This document shows, in pieces, positions 8,031-16,914 of a DNA stretch of 64,000 nt. Source of the stretch: Solirubrobacterales bacterium. Lineage in GTDB: Bacteria; Actinomycetota; Thermoleophilia; Solirubrobacterales; 70-9. Every line of letters begins with the position of its first letter. The first letter of the stretch is position 1. The notes under the pieces were generated by a model. The model did not search any database, was not told the origin of the DNA, and saw nothing but the letters and a program-made list of their open reading frames with translations. The position numbers and the translations under genes are program-made. The stretch is taken from assembly GCA_020438355.1 (NCBI GenBank), contig JAGQUT010000003.1:84414-148413 (forward strand), read 5' to 3'.

Positions 8031-9188
8031 TCAGCGGCGGGCGATCTTCTTCAGATAGGCCTTCTCCTGGGTGGTCACGACGCTGACCAGATTGCCGGCC
8101 GCATCGTTGACTTCGGTCAGGTGGGTTCCCCAGGTGCGACCTAGTGGTTCGCCAATCCGGGGGCGGGTGTCAGGTCCGGCCGTGGTGTCCTCGACCCTCA
8201 GCCAGCTTGCGCCCCCGGCTTTGCGGCAGCTGGCCCGGTAGATGCCGGGGAAGCTGACCCAGGGCGAGTCGAAAGGAGTCAGGTCAGGGAGCAGGGGTCC
8301 GTAGACGCCGGCGAAGGGAACAGTGTTGTAAAGCGGCTTCAGTGCGCCGCCCGATCCATCCAGCCGGGCCGGGTTCACGCAAAGGACCTCATGGGTTTCG
8401 GGTGTGAACCCGGCTTCGGTCAGTGCCCCGCCGACCCGACCGAAAAGCGCATCGGCCGGGGGCGCATCTTCGAGGAAGCCCGAGTAGGCGATCACGCAGG
8501 CAAGCTGACTCGCCTTCTGACACGCGGGGATCTTCTTGAAGTTGCCACCCACCATCCTGCCCTTCGGAACGATCACGTTACCGCCGATCAGCACGGCTGA
8601 AACGAGACGCTTTCGGAGAGCCGGTTTACGATCAAAGGTTTCAGCGATCAGGCGCTTCAGGTGGCCAGTGCCCTGGGAGTGGCCGATCAGGACTATGCCC
8701 CTGCCCTTGTTGTATTTGCCCAGGTACTCGTTCCAGGCAGCCTTGACACCTCCGTAAGCCTTCTCGGCGACTTCCGCGGTGATCTTCATGCCGAGGATCG
8801 CCGGCACGGTGTACTGCGGGTAGATCGGGGCAAACATTCGGCATCCCGGCGTGAACCGCGAGGCCTGCTGCTCGGCAATGCCCGCGATTTCTGGGTCTTC
8901 AGCCAGCGTCGCGTTTGGACCTGTCTGACCACTCACGGTCGGGTAGACGTAGAAGCAGTCGATCCGGTTCCTCAGCTTCGAAAGCACGCGCGGTGTGCTT
9001 GAACCGGTTGGCCCGTCAGCGGTGATCCGCGCGGTTGCGAGGCTGCGCTGGCAGGGGTCGTTGGCACGGCTTGGCTTGCAGAGCCACTTGAACTGCGGCT
9101 CAGCGGCACCAGCCGGGGTGGCCGAGGCACCCCCGGCCAGCAGAACGGCAAGCAGCAGAATGGCTCCCGCTCCGGACAGCTTCTTCAA
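8031..9188 (-). CDS. Secreted DUF3089 lipase-like protein (paralogue)
   Basis: 385 aa with a clear signal peptide (about 1-29, AGA-AEP). The DUF3089 core aligns end to end with the neighbour at 6596-7945: DCFYVYPTVSGQ, the MFAPIYPQ segment, GRGIVLIGHSQG with nucleophile S171, and the downstream LIGGNV and cysteine pattern. It lacks the Lys-rich coiled-coil tail of its paralogue. It precedes that gene in the transcription direction by 85 bases, so both could be on one mRNA. The tandem arrangement indicates local duplication followed by divergence. Confidence 0.8.
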   Translation of the reverse strand: MKKLSGAGAILLLAVLLAGGASATPAGAAEPQFKWLCKPSRANDPCQRSLATARITADGPTGSSTPRVLSKLRNRIDCFYVYPTVSGQTGPNATLAEDPEIAGIAEQQASRFTPGCRMFAPIYPQYTVPAILGMKITAEVAEKAYGGVKAAWNEYLGKYNKGRGIVLIGHSQGTGHLKRLIAETFDRKPALRKRLVSAVLIGGNVIVPKGRMVGGNFKKIPACQKASQLACVIAYSGFLEDAPPADALFGRVGGALTEAGFTPETHEVLCVNPARLDGSGGALKPLYNTVPFAGVYGPLLPDLTPFDSPWVSFPGIYRASCRKAGGASWLRVEDTTAGPDTRPRIGEPLGRTWGTHLTEVNDAAGNLVSVVTTQEKAYLKKIARR

Positions 9189-9216
9189 TTCGACCCTCTC
9201 CCTCCGCCGCCTGTTG

Positions 9217-10905
9217 TCAGGTGACCGCTCCCTTGGACGCCGAACTCACTCCCGCGGCGTACTTGGCCATTACGCCCCGATCATAGAGCGGAGGTGGCGG
9301 TGAGTAGCCCTTCAGTCGCTCGTCGATCTGTTCGGGTGTAAGTGCGACTTCGAGCCTTCTGTTGTCGATGTCCACGGTGATCTCGTCTCCGTCGTGGATC
9401 GCACCGATCGGCCCACCTTTGACTGCTTCCGGGGCGACGTGACCGATCATCAGCCCACGGGTCGCACCGGAGAATCGACCGTCGGTGAGCAGGGCCACAT
9501 GTTCGCCCAGCCCTTCACCCACGAGAGCAGCCGTAACCTGGAGCATTTCCCTCATCCCCGGTCCACCCGATGGACCTTCGTTCCGGATCACGATCACGTC
9601 ACCCTTCTCGATTTCCTTCCGCTTGACTGCGGCAAAGCAGTCTTCCTCCCGCTCGAAGACCCGGGCCGGGCCGACGTGAAGGCGACGTTCGGTGCCCGCG
9701 ACTTTGACCACGGCGCCGTCGGGACAGATGTTGCCCCGGAGAATTGCCAGTCCACCCTGAGCCTTGAGTGGCGAATCGACTGGCAGGACCACGTCCTGGC
9801 CCGGCTCCTCGACTGCTCCTTCGACTTCCTCGCCGATCGTCCGGCCGGTAACCGTGATCTCGTCTTCGTGGAGCAGACCCCCCTGCTTCAGGTTTCGAAG
9901 GATGAGCGGTACTCCTCCGGCCCGGTGAAGATCTGTTGCGACGTACCTTCCCCCGGGCTTGAGGTCGGCGAGAAGAGGTGTGCGTCGCGAGACTTCCTCG
10001 AAAGCATCAATGTCGAGATCCACGCCTGCCTCATTGGCGACAGCGAGGAGATGGAGCACCCCGTTGGTGGAGCCGCCGGATGCGCACACCGCAGCTATCG
10101 CGTTCTCGAGGGACCGGCGGGTGATGATGCGGCTCGGCCGGAGGTCTTCCGCCAGAACCTTGAGGATCAGTTCGCCGATCCGCTCCGCGACCGCGCCCTT
10201 TTCTTCGTCTTCGGCGGGAACCATGGCCGAGAAGGCTGGTGATATCCCCAATGCCTCAAATGCACAGGCCATCGTGTTGGCGGTGAACTGGCCGCCGCAG
10301 GCACCGTAGCCGGGACTCGCCACGTTTTCGATTTCGGTGAGTTCTTCTTCGGTGATCTTGCCGGCGATGTGGGCGCCGACGGCCTCGAACACTTCGAGGA
10401 TGCTGACGTCCTTGCCCTTGTAGTTGCCGGGCTTGACTGATCCTCCGTAAAGCACGATCGATGGAACGTCGATCCGGGCCACGCCCATCACGGCACCGGG
10501 GATGGTCTTGTCGCAGGCAGCGAGGGCGATGATCGCGTCGAACTGGTAGCCGCGAGCCATCAGTTCGATCGAATCGGCGACGACTTCCCGGCTGACCAGC
10601 GAGGACTTCATGCCCTGTGTGCCCATCGTGATGCCATCCGAGACGGCAACCGTGTTGAACTCCATGGGCGTGCCGCCGGCTGCCTTCACGCCTTCCTTCA
10701 CGTGGGCAGCCAGGTCACGAAGTCCGTAGTTGCACGGCATCGCGTCGGTCCAGGTGTTGGCGATCCCGATCGTCGGCTTCTTGAGGTCCGCGTCACTCAG
10801 ACCGATGCCTTTCATGTAGGCCCGGGCGGCGGCCCGGTCCGGTCCGTCAAAGACGGCGGCCGATCGTGGTCGGGGCAGGTTTGATGCGGCGTCGTTCCCG
10901 GTCAT
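9217..10905 (-). CDS. ilvD: Dihydroxy-acid dehydratase
   Basis: 562 aa, full length. IlvD converts 2,3-dihydroxy-isovalerate and its methyl homologue to the keto-acid precursors of valine, isoleucine and pantothenate. The three cysteines that hold the Fe-S cluster are present: C58 (DAMPCNYG), C131 (LAACDKTIPG) and C203 (GYGACGGQFTANTM). The ATG has no Shine-Dalgarno but TAAGAT lies 6 bases upstream, suggesting a leaderless mRNA. No other branched-chain genes are adjacent; the neighbour in the transcription direction is a DUF3089 gene. Confidence 0.97.
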   Translation of the reverse strand: MTGNDAASNLPRPRSAAVFDGPDRAAARAYMKGIGLSDADLKKPTIGIANTWTDAMPCNYGLRDLAAHVKEGVKAAGGTPMEFNTVAVSDGITMGTQGMKSSLVSREVVADSIELMARGYQFDAIIALAACDKTIPGAVMGVARIDVPSIVLYGGSVKPGNYKGKDVSILEVFEAVGAHIAGKITEEELTEIENVASPGYGACGGQFTANTMACAFEALGISPAFSAMVPAEDEEKGAVAERIGELILKVLAEDLRPSRIITRRSLENAIAAVCASGGSTNGVLHLLAVANEAGVDLDIDAFEEVSRRTPLLADLKPGGRYVATDLHRAGGVPLILRNLKQGGLLHEDEITVTGRTIGEEVEGAVEEPGQDVVLPVDSPLKAQGGLAILRGNICPDGAVVKVAGTERRLHVGPARVFEREEDCFAAVKRKEIEKGDVIVIRNEGPSGGPGMREMLQVTAALVGEGLGEHVALLTDGRFSGATRGLMIGHVAPEAVKGGPIGAIHDGDEITVDIDNRRLEVALTPEQIDERLKGYSPPPPLYDRGVMAKYAAGVSSASKGAVT

Positions 10906-10911
10906 TGCCCC

Positions 10912-10917
10912 ATCTTA
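10912..10917 (-). promoter_or_regulatory. Putative leaderless -10 (TAAGAT) for ilvD
   Basis: Minus-strand TAAGAT ends 6 bases before the ilvD ATG, in the 39-base gap after thiD. No leader peptide or attenuator fits here. Confidence 0.45.
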
Positions 10918-10944
10918 CGACCGTTTCGTCAGGGGTTCGGTCGT

Positions 10945-11760
10945 TCAGCCGTCCTGCGGCTGGAGGCCGAGAGCGTTGACCGGCCCTGGCCCGGACCCGA
11001 TCCCCTCAAGGCTGTCTGCGACAGCCCTGGAAGCGACTTCTCTTGCCTTCTTCGCCGCCTCAAGAGGTTCGACACCTCGGGCGATGAACGCGGCCAGGGC
11101 AGATGAGTGGGTGCAGCCTGATCCGTGCGCCGAGCGCCCGGGATGGATTTCACCGGTGATCTCCACCTCCCGTTCTCCGTCGAAGAAAAGGTCGACCAGC
11201 CTTTCGCTGTGTCCGCCGGTCACTACCGCGGACCGGGCCCCGAGACCGAACACCGCCCTGACGAGCGCCTTCTGACCGGTACCCGGGTCGCCATCCGGTT
11301 CGATTCCGGTTATCGCCTGTGCTTCGGGAATGTTGGGGGTCACCACCGTCGCCCTCGGCAGGATTTCGCTGACCAGAGCGTCGCGGGCTTCCGGCTCGAG
11401 CAGGTCCGCCCCGCTTTCCGAAACCATCACTGGATCGAGCACAACCGGCACGCCTTCGAGCAATTCCAGTCCGCGGGAGACGGCCTCGATCGTCTCTCGG
11501 TCTCCGAGCATGCCGATCTTGACCGCGTCAACCCCGATGTCCGCTGCGACAGACCGAATCTGGGCAACGATCATCTCAGGACTGACCGGCTCGATCAGGT
11601 CGACCCCGACCGTGTTCTGTGCCGTGATCGCCGTTACTGCGGTCATCCCGTGGACGCCACAGGCGGCGAAGGCCTTCAGGTCGGCCTGGATTCCGGCCCC
11701 GCCGCCGGAGTCCGATCCGGCGATCGAAAGCACCTTGGGAATCTCGTTCTCAGTCGTCAC
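10945..11760 (-). CDS. thiD: Hydroxymethylpyrimidine (phosphate) kinase
   Basis: 271 aa from a GTG whose frame begins [20 protein letters not shown]. ThiD phosphorylates HMP and HMP-P for thiamine synthesis. The glycine-rich [16 protein letters not shown] near the N-terminus binds substrate, and [15 protein letters not shown] near the C-terminus carries the anion-hole cysteine of the ribokinase-like fold. The start overlaps the end of dprA by 11 bases, so the two are co-transcribed. No other thi gene and no TPP riboswitch are visible nearby. Confidence 0.93.
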   Translation of the reverse strand: MTTENEIPKVLSIAGSDSGGGAGIQADLKAFAACGVHGMTAVTAITAQNTVGVDLIEPVSPEMIVAQIRSVAADIGVDAVKIGMLGDRETIEAVSRGLELLEGVPVVLDPVMVSESGADLLEPEARDALVSEILPRATVVTPNIPEAQAITGIEPDGDPGTGQKALVRAVFGLGARSAVVTGGHSERLVDLFFDGEREVEITGEIHPGRSAHGSGCTHSSALAAFIARGVEPLEAAKKAREVASRAVADSLEGIGSGPGPVNALGLQPQDG

Positions 11761-12874
11761 GAGGCGAAGGATAGGCGGCGAGCGAGGTGCGCGACCAGCT
11801 CCCGGTCGGGGCTGCCCTGAGGTATCCCGCGATCTCGAGCCGGGCCAGTTCGCCAGCGACCCGGGCGGGATCCCGGTCGACGGCCATGGCAATTTCGTCG
11901 ACGGTCCCATAACCGGCTTCGACCGCCTCGAGGAGTTCGACTGCTGAGGCATCGATCTCGGGGCCGAAGAGCCGGCTGACCGCGCCGGCACCCAGCATCC
12001 GGTCCAGTACGTCCTGACCTCCCCGAATGACCGCCGCCCCGCTCGCGATCAGTTCGTTCGTGCCGGCGGCAGCTCCGGCGGTAACCGGACCGGGTACTGC
12101 CCCCACGTCCCTGCCTGCGTCATACGCCATCTCGGCGGTGATCAGTGAACCAGAGCGCCACGCCGCTTCCACCACCACTGTCATTGCCGAAAGGGCCGCC
12201 ATGATCCGGTTCCTCGCCGGAAAGCTCCACCGCCAGGCATCGGCCCCCGGGGGAACCTCGGAGATCACCAGACCCCGTTCGAGAATCTGCCTGTATAGCC
12301 GGGTGTGGGTTGCCGGGTAGGGCCGGTCGGGACCGCAGCCAAGTACCGCCACCGTCCTTCCCCTCTCCAGTGCGCCCCGGTGGGCCGCCCCGTCGATGCC
12401 AAGTGCCATCCCGCTGACTACGTTCAAACCTGAGGCAGCGACATCGCGACCGATCGTTGCGGCAACCTCAAGTCCGTAGCCGGTCGCCCTCCGGGCCCCG
12501 ACCACGGTCACCGAGTTCCCCAGTGCCAGGTCCCCCGGCTTCACCCCTCTGCCCTTGTAGATCAGGGCGGCTGGAGCATCCGCCCCGTCACGGAGGCCTT
12601 CCGGAAAATCGTCCTCGTGCCTGCAGCAGGCCCAGCATCCCGCATCCGCCAGGGCGGCACGCATCTCGCCCTCGGAAAGGTCGTCGTTCCAGGTGAGAAA
12701 CTCGTCCGCCCGTTTCGATGCGACCGCCTCGACCAGTTGTTCCCTTCCCAGTCGAAGCAGTTCAGGTGTCCTTCGACCGTCCCGGTCATCGACGACATTC
12801 TGTATCCAGGGCCCGAGCCGACCGATCAGCCAGCTGCGCCGAAGGCAATCCGGGCATCCAGCCGGGGAGTTCAC
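11750..12874 (-). CDS. dprA: DNA-processing protein DprA with N-terminal cysteine motif
   Basis: 374 aa. DprA loads RecA on incoming single-stranded DNA during transformation. The Rossmann-like core has [43 protein letters not shown] and [14 protein letters not shown]-terminal winged-helix region (about 300-360) is of the DML1-like type. Unusually, the N-terminus carries CPDC and a second cluster CWACC at about residue 80, which could form a small zinc site (inference). The GTG start overlaps the comM stop as GTGA, indicating translational coupling. No competence pilus genes are visible in this window. Confidence 0.92.
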   Translation of the reverse strand: MNSPAGCPDCLRRSWLIGRLGPWIQNVVDDRDGRRTPELLRLGREQLVEAVASKRADEFLTWNDDLSEGEMRAALADAGCWACCRHEDDFPEGLRDGADAPAALIYKGRGVKPGDLALGNSVTVVGARRATGYGLEVAATIGRDVAASGLNVVSGMALGIDGAAHRGALERGRTVAVLGCGPDRPYPATHTRLYRQILERGLVISEVPPGADAWRWSFPARNRIMAALSAMTVVVEAAWRSGSLITAEMAYDAGRDVGAVPGPVTAGAAAGTNELIASGAAVIRGGQDVLDRMLGAGAVSRLFGPEIDASAVELLEAVEAGYGTVDEIAMAVDRDPARVAGELARLEIAGYLRAAPTGSWSRTSLAAYPSPRDD

Positions 12875-14358
12875 GCTTCCCTCCGGCGGAACTGGATCGC
12901 GGCCGCCATGTGCTTCTCACCGATCGCCAGGGACCCCGCCAGATCAGCGACCGTCCTGGCGACCCGAAGGATGCGACCGTGAGCCCGTCCGCTCAGTTGA
13001 CATGACCGGTGGGCATCCGCCAGCAGACCGGCAGCGGCGGCATTCACCTCGAAACCTGAGACCTCCGCTGGTTCAGCTTCCGCGTTGGTTCGCCCCGGAC
13101 CCAGCCGCGCTGCCATCAGTTCCCTGGCGGCCAGCACCCGGCTCCTGACGGATGCCGAACTCTCCCCCTCCGGTCCGTCCAAGGCCACGGCAGAGGGCTG
13201 ACTGACGGCCACAACAAGATCGATCCGGTCCACAAGGGCACCGCTAAGGGCAGCGCGATATCGCCGCGCGGAGGCCTCCGAACAACGACAGCGGGGATCG
13301 TCCTCTCCCCGCCCGCAGGGACAAGGATTCGCGGCGGCAACCAGCGTGAACCGGCTGGGCAGAGTCTGACGACCCCGCGCGCGGGAGATGGTCACGAAAC
13401 CGGCCTCCAGGGGCTCCCGAAGGGCTTCAAGTGCCGGGCGGCTGAATTCGCAGAGTTCGTCGAGAAACAGAACGCCCCGGTGGGCGAGGGTTATCTCACC
13501 GGGTCTCGGCGGGCTCCCTCCGCCGACCAGACCGGCAGCCGAAACCGTGTGATGAGGGGCCCGAAACGGTCGGACCGTGCTGATCCTGCCATCACCCAGA
13601 CCGCAGGCACTGGCGATCCGGGCGACGTCTAGCACCTCTTCACCTTCCAGCGGTGGCAGCACCGAGGGCAAACGGCGAGCCGCCAGCGACTTTCCGGCAC
13701 CCGGAGGCCCGATCATGAGCAGACCGTGGCCGCCCGCCGCGGCAATCTCGACCGCCATCCGGAGATGCCCCTGACCCCGCAGATCGGCAAGATCCGGCAA
13801 GTCGGCAGGAGGGCCAAGGGGCGCCGGGGCGGCCGGCAGACCCGGAATCCTTCCTTCTTTCAGGCATCCAAGCTCCGAGAAGTGACCCACCTCCATCACA
13901 GCGATTCCCTCCGCGAGTGCCGCCTCGGGACCGTTGGCCGACGGGACCAGAATGCCCCGCTTTCCGTTCTCCCTTGCCTCCTCGGCCATCGCCAACGCAC
14001 CCCTGACCGGACGCACCGACCCGTCCAGGGCAAGTTCTCCGACCAGCGACCAGTCGGCCAGCGGGCCGATCGAGAGCTCGCCGGCGGCGCCCAAAAGGGC
14101 GGTCGCGAGGGCCAGATCCATGGCCGGTCCCGCCTTCCTCAGGTCGGCTGGCGCGAGACTGGCCGTGATCCGCTGAAGTGGAAAATCAAAGCCGCAATTG
14201 ACCACCGCCGCCCTGACCCTTTCCCGGGCTTCCCGAACCGCGGCATCCGGAAGTCCGACGATCTGGAAGTTGGGCAGGCCCCTGTGAACGTCAACCTCGA
14301 CCCGGATCATTCGGGCGGAGATCCCGTCGAGGGTGAAGGAAGTCGTTTCCGCGAGCAT
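12871..14358 (-). CDS. comM: ComM/YifB-type AAA+ ATPase (Mg-chelatase-like)
   Basis: 495 aa, full length. ComM is a hexameric helicase that helps branch migration during natural transformation. An N-terminal Lon-like S5 domain (about 1-170) precedes the Mg-chelatase AAA domain with Walker A GPPGAGKSLAARRLP and Walker B FLDELCEF. The C-terminal Mg_chelatase_C region ends with SGRAHGRILRVARTVADLA. It is first in a comM-dprA-thiD run. TAGCTT ends 6 bases before the ATG. The divergent yraN gene is 164 bases away. Confidence 0.93.
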   Translation of the reverse strand: MLAETTSFTLDGISARMIRVEVDVHRGLPNFQIVGLPDAAVREARERVRAAVVNCGFDFPLQRITASLAPADLRKAGPAMDLALATALLGAAGELSIGPLADWSLVGELALDGSVRPVRGALAMAEEARENGKRGILVPSANGPEAALAEGIAVMEVGHFSELGCLKEGRIPGLPAAPAPLGPPADLPDLADLRGQGHLRMAVEIAAAGGHGLLMIGPPGAGKSLAARRLPSVLPPLEGEEVLDVARIASACGLGDGRISTVRPFRAPHHTVSAAGLVGGGSPPRPGEITLAHRGVLFLDELCEFSRPALEALREPLEAGFVTISRARGRQTLPSRFTLVAAANPCPCGRGEDDPRCRCSEASARRYRAALSGALVDRIDLVVAVSQPSAVALDGPEGESSASVRSRVLAARELMAARLGPGRTNAEAEPAEVSGFEVNAAAAGLLADAHRSCQLSGRAHGRILRVARTVADLAGSLAIGEKHMAAAIQFRRREA

Positions 14359-14364
14359 GCGGAA

Positions 14365-14370
14365 AAGCTA
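14365..14370 (-). promoter_or_regulatory. Putative leaderless -10 (TAGCTT) for comM
   Basis: Minus-strand TAGCTT ends 6 bases before the comM ATG. The 164-base divergent region (14359-14522) also holds a small GAGCG-TTT-CGCTC hairpin and otherwise no recognisable structure. Confidence 0.4.
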
Positions 14371-14510
14371 GGAGCGTTTCGCTCACAGGTGTCGCCCTTG
14401 GCCTGACGATCCGGCACACCATTTTGACTCTTTCGACCGCTGCCTAACGAACACAGAAAGCAAGTGCAACACCCCACCTGATTTTCCCCCTGAACCCCTC
14501 CGGGACGGCG

Positions 14511-14516
14511 TACGTT
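14511..14516 (+). promoter_or_regulatory. Putative leaderless -10 (TACGTT) for yraN
   Basis: TACGTT ends 6 bases before the yraN ATG. A TTGACT at 14424-14429 is too far away to be its -35. Confidence 0.38.
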
Positions 14517-14522
14517 CGCTGG

Positions 14523-14897
14523 ATGGACCATCGCATCGGGATCGGAAGAGCAGCAGAGGATCTATGCGCGACGAGGCTGAGCCGGCAGGGCTGGCTCGTC
14601 CTGTCCAGAAACTGGAGGATCAAGGCGGGGGAGCTTGACATCGTGGCCCTCGAAGGGACCGTGCTCGTGATCATCGAGGTCAAGTCACAGCGGGCTGGCT
14701 CAAGGCGTGGGCCGACCGCGCCTGTCCTGGCGGTCGGACCTTCCAAGCAGCGTCGTATCCGGCGCCTGGCTGGTGCCTGGGTAGCCGCCAACGCCCAGCG
14801 GGTCCGCTTCGACCAGATCCGCTTCGACGTGGTCGGCATCACCTTCGACCGCCAGGGCGGCATCCTCGAATACGACCATGTGAAGGATGCCTTCTAG
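14523..14897 (+). CDS. yraN: UPF0102 (YraN) family nuclease-fold protein
   Basis: 124 aa, the usual length. It has the restriction-endonuclease-like core of UPF0102: GRAAEDLCATRLSRQGW, then GELDIVALEG and VIIEVKSQ, which supply the acidic and Lys residues of a PD-(D/E)XK-type site. Its biochemical role is not established. YraN genes are typically found between comM/dprA and rnhB, as here, but in this genome it is on the opposite strand to both neighbours. Confidence 0.9.
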   Translation: MDHRIGIGRAAEDLCATRLSRQGWLVLSRNWRIKAGELDIVALEGTVLVIIEVKSQRAGSRRGPTAPVLAVGPSKQRRIRRLAGAWVAANAQRVRFDQIRFDVVGITFDRQGGILEYDHVKDAF

Positions 14898-14901
14898 GAA
14901 C

Positions 14902-15564
14902 TCAGGCGGCGTAGGCGTCCGAATCGAAGGAGAGCCGGTGGATCGGCGACGGCCCCAGCAGGCGAATTGCATCCCGATGTCCGGGTGACGCGTATCCCTT
15001 GTGGCCCTCGAATCCGTAGCCCTCGTACTGAATGCCTGCCCTGGCCATGCAGCGGTCCCTCGTCACCTTGGCGATCACCGAGGCTGCCGCGACCGCGGCG
15101 GAGGTGTTGTCGCCCTTGACGAGTTTGCGATGGGGCACCTGACAGTCCTTCAGGGCGAAGCCGTCAACCAGGGTCACCGCCTCCGGCCCGGCGCCCAGCC
15201 CCTCAATGGCCTTGGCCAGACACTCGATATTGCTGACATGCAGGCCGTGCGCGTCGATATAGCGCGCCGACCGCATGACCACCACCACCCTGACGGCGCA
15301 AGTCAGGACCTCCGGATAGAGCCTTTCACGCGCCTTCGCCGTGAGCTTCTTGGAGTCACCGATTCCGCTCAGCCGCCCGTTTCCCTCGCTCTCGAGACAG
15401 GCGCGATCAAGCAGGACGGCTGCTGCCACTATCGGGCCGGCAAGACAGCCCCGGCCCGCCTCGTCGGCACCGGCGACCAGATCGCAGTCCAGACCCAGGT
15501 CATGGGTGAAGAGCGCGCCGGACCCGTCCGTCGCGCGCGGCTTGCCTTTGCGGCTAGAGGCCAC
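14902..15564 (-). CDS. rnhB: Ribonuclease HII
   Basis: About 220 aa. RNase HII cuts at ribonucleotides embedded in DNA. The signature GADEAGRGCLAGP contains the first catalytic Asp-Glu pair; IGDSKKL, TLVDGFAL and NTSAAVAAASVIAKVTRDR follow in the normal order. The start is uncertain: GTG at 15564 overlaps lepB by 11 bases, while TTG at 15594 overlaps by 41 bases; neither has a strong Shine-Dalgarno. It is the last gene of the ffh-rpsP-khpA-trmD-rplS-lepB-rnhB run and converges on yraN. Confidence 0.95.
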   Translation of the reverse strand: MASSRKGKPRATDGSGALFTHDLGLDCDLVAGADEAGRGCLAGPIVAAAVLLDRACLESEGNGRLSGIGDSKKLTAKARERLYPEVLTCAVRVVVVMRSARYIDAHGLHVSNIECLAKAIEGLGAGPEAVTLVDGFALKDCQVPHRKLVKGDNTSAAVAAASVIAKVTRDRCMARAGIQYEGYGFEGHKGYASPGHRDAIRLLGPSPIHRLSFDSDAYAA

Positions 15565-16186
15565 CGATGCGGTTCGGGGGCCAGTAAGTAGCAAAGGCCT
15601 TGCCGATCAGCTGATCTTCAGGGAGCGGGCCCCAGAAGCGACTGTCGTCACTGTGACCACGGTTGTCGCCCATCATGAAGAAGTGGCCTTCGGGAATCGT
15701 TATCTCTCGCGGCATGTTGCAGCCGGACCCCGCGGGACCGCAGGGGATGATCTCGTACCCGTCGGGTTCGGTCACCTCGCCGTTGATTACCGGCAAACCG
15801 TTCTTGATCGAGATGGTGTCTCCGGGCCCGGCGACGATTCGCTTGATGAATGTCTCGCTCGACTCCTCGGGCGTAGGCTCGGGACAGGGCTGGTCGGGTG
15901 CATGAGCGGCGCCGCATTCGGCCGAACCACCGCGATCGACACCGGCAGGCGGATGGAAGACGACCACATCACCGGGCTTGGGATCGGTGAAGTGATAGAC
16001 GAAGCGATTGACCAGGATCCTCTGGTTGATGTCCAGGGTCGGTTCCATCGACCCCGACGGGATCTGGTACGGCTTGATCAGGAATGCCTGGATCAGCAGC
16101 GCCAGCCCGAGGGCCAGTGCCACGATCACGACCAGTTCGACGAAGCTCCCCCCGGCCGTTTTCGGCTTGGGGATCTTCGGGCTCAG
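15554..16186 (-). CDS. lepB: Signal peptidase I, probable CTG start
   Basis: 210 aa from a CTG at 16186. LepB cleaves signal peptides outside the membrane. A short basic N-terminus is followed by one membrane helix (about 15-36), the catalytic Ser46 in [10 protein letters not shown], the Lys in [11 protein letters not shown], and box [17 protein letters not shown]. The first in-frame ATG/GTG/TTG is the GTG at 16129, which would remove the family-like stretch GGSFVELV just before the helix. CTG at 16186 overlaps the rplS stop as CTGA and has AAGGA 6 bases upstream. A 25-residue Pro/Glu insertion lies between the Ser and Lys regions. Confidence 0.88.
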   Translation of the reverse strand: MSPKIPKPKTAGGSFVELVVIVALALGLALLIQAFLIKPYQIPSGSMEPTLDINQRILVNRFVYHFTDPKPGDVVVFHPPAGVDRGGSAECGAAHAPDQPCPEPTPEESSETFIKRIVAGPGDTISIKNGLPVINGEVTEPDGYEIIPCGPAGSGCNMPREITIPEGHFFMMGDNRGHSDDSRFWGPLPEDQLIGKAFATYWPPNRIGGL

Positions 16187-16866
16187 GCTTCTTCCTTCTT
16201 GCCCTGCTCGCCGTCTTCGGCGGGCTCTTCAGAGTTTTCGGCTTCAGCGGGAGCTTCGGCTTCTGCCTCGGGCTCATCCGCAGCCTCGGGGGCCTCTTCA
16301 GCTTCGGGGGCCTCGGCTTCTTCAGCCGGCGCGGCCTCGGTTTCTACGGCAGCCTCGGCCTCCGGTGCTTCAGCAGCGTCGGTCGACTCGGCCTCGGTGG
16401 TCTCGGCGCCTTCAGCAGTTTCCGCCTCGGTTGCTTCGACCTCGGTCGGTTCGAGCTCCTCAAGGGACTCGCCGGCTGCGTCTTGCGCTTCCGAAGTTCC
16501 GACCATGTCCTCGTCGATACCCCAGCGACGCTCGGCGACCCTGGCGGCCTTGCCTACCCTGCCACGCAAGTAGTAGAGCTTGGCCCGGCGCACGCGGCCG
16601 CGGGAAGCAACTTCAAGCTTCTCGATCTTCGGCGAGTGGAGCGGGAAGGTTCGCTCGACGCCTACTCCGAACGACTGCTTCCGCACGGTGAAGGTTTCGC
16701 GGACACCGGAACCCTGGCGCTTGATCACCACGCCTTCGAATACCTGCGGGCGTTTGCGGTTACCCTCGATGACGAGGAAGTGAACGCGAACGCGGTCTCC
16801 CGGGGCAAAGGACGGAAGTCCTTTCCTCAGCTGGCTGTTTTCGATGTCCTGGATTACGGTGCTCAT
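16183..16866 (-). CDS. rplS: 50S ribosomal protein L19 with long acidic C-terminal tail
   Basis: 227 aa, about twice the normal 115. Residues 1-118 are a standard L19, ending in [19 protein letters not shown]19 sits at the 30S-50S interface. The remaining 109 residues are almost only Glu, Ala, Pro and Thr, strongly acidic and probably disordered, ending GKKEEA. The reading frame is uninterrupted and lepB follows with a CTGA overlap, so the tail looks genuine. The ATG has no clear Shine-Dalgarno and is preceded by a terminator-like hairpin. Confidence 0.93.
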   Translation of the reverse strand: MSTVIQDIENSQLRKGLPSFAPGDRVRVHFLVIEGNRKRPQVFEGVVIKRQGSGVRETFTVRKQSFGVGVERTFPLHSPKIEKLEVASRGRVRRAKLYYLRGRVGKAARVAERRWGIDEDMVGTSEAQDAAGESLEELEPTEVEATEAETAEGAETTEAESTDAAEAPEAEAAVETEAAPAEEAEAPEAEEAPEAADEPEAEAEAPAEAENSEEPAEDGEQGKKEEA

Positions 16867-16871
16867 TGCTC

Positions 16872-16900
16872 AAAAACGCGGGCCCGGTTGAAGGCCCGCG
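16872..16900 (-). terminator. Terminator-like hairpin directly upstream of rplS (possible attenuator)
   Basis: On the minus strand CGCGGGCC, an 8-base loop and GGCCCGCG form a perfect 8-bp GC stem followed at once by TTTTT. Only 5 bases (GAGCA) then separate it from the rplS ATG. It has the form of an intrinsic terminator for trmD, but no promoter could fit between it and rplS. It could be an attenuator in the rplS leader or end most trmD transcripts. Confidence 0.6.
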
Positions 16901-16908
16901 GACGCGCA

Positions 16909-16914
16909 ATCCTA
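16909..16914 (-). promoter_or_regulatory. Possible rplS -10 (TAGGAT)
   Basis: Minus-strand TAGGAT lies just upstream of the rplS hairpin, so a transcript starting here would carry a leader that is mostly that hairpin. The -35 position reads AGACGC, which is weak. Confidence 0.3.

Noticed and set aside
11320-11830. TPP riboswitch near thiD
   Set aside because: thiD starts inside the end of dprA; there is no leader to hold an aptamer.
14424-14450. TTGACT...TAACGA as yraN promoter
   Set aside because: The spacing is 15 bases and the -10 is poor; TACGTT 6 bases before the ATG fits the local leaderless pattern better.
15341-16573. Long plus-strand open frame with Ser/Ala-rich repeats
   Set aside because: It is antisense to lepB and rplS; its repeats are the mirror of the L19 acidic tail codons in GC-rich DNA.
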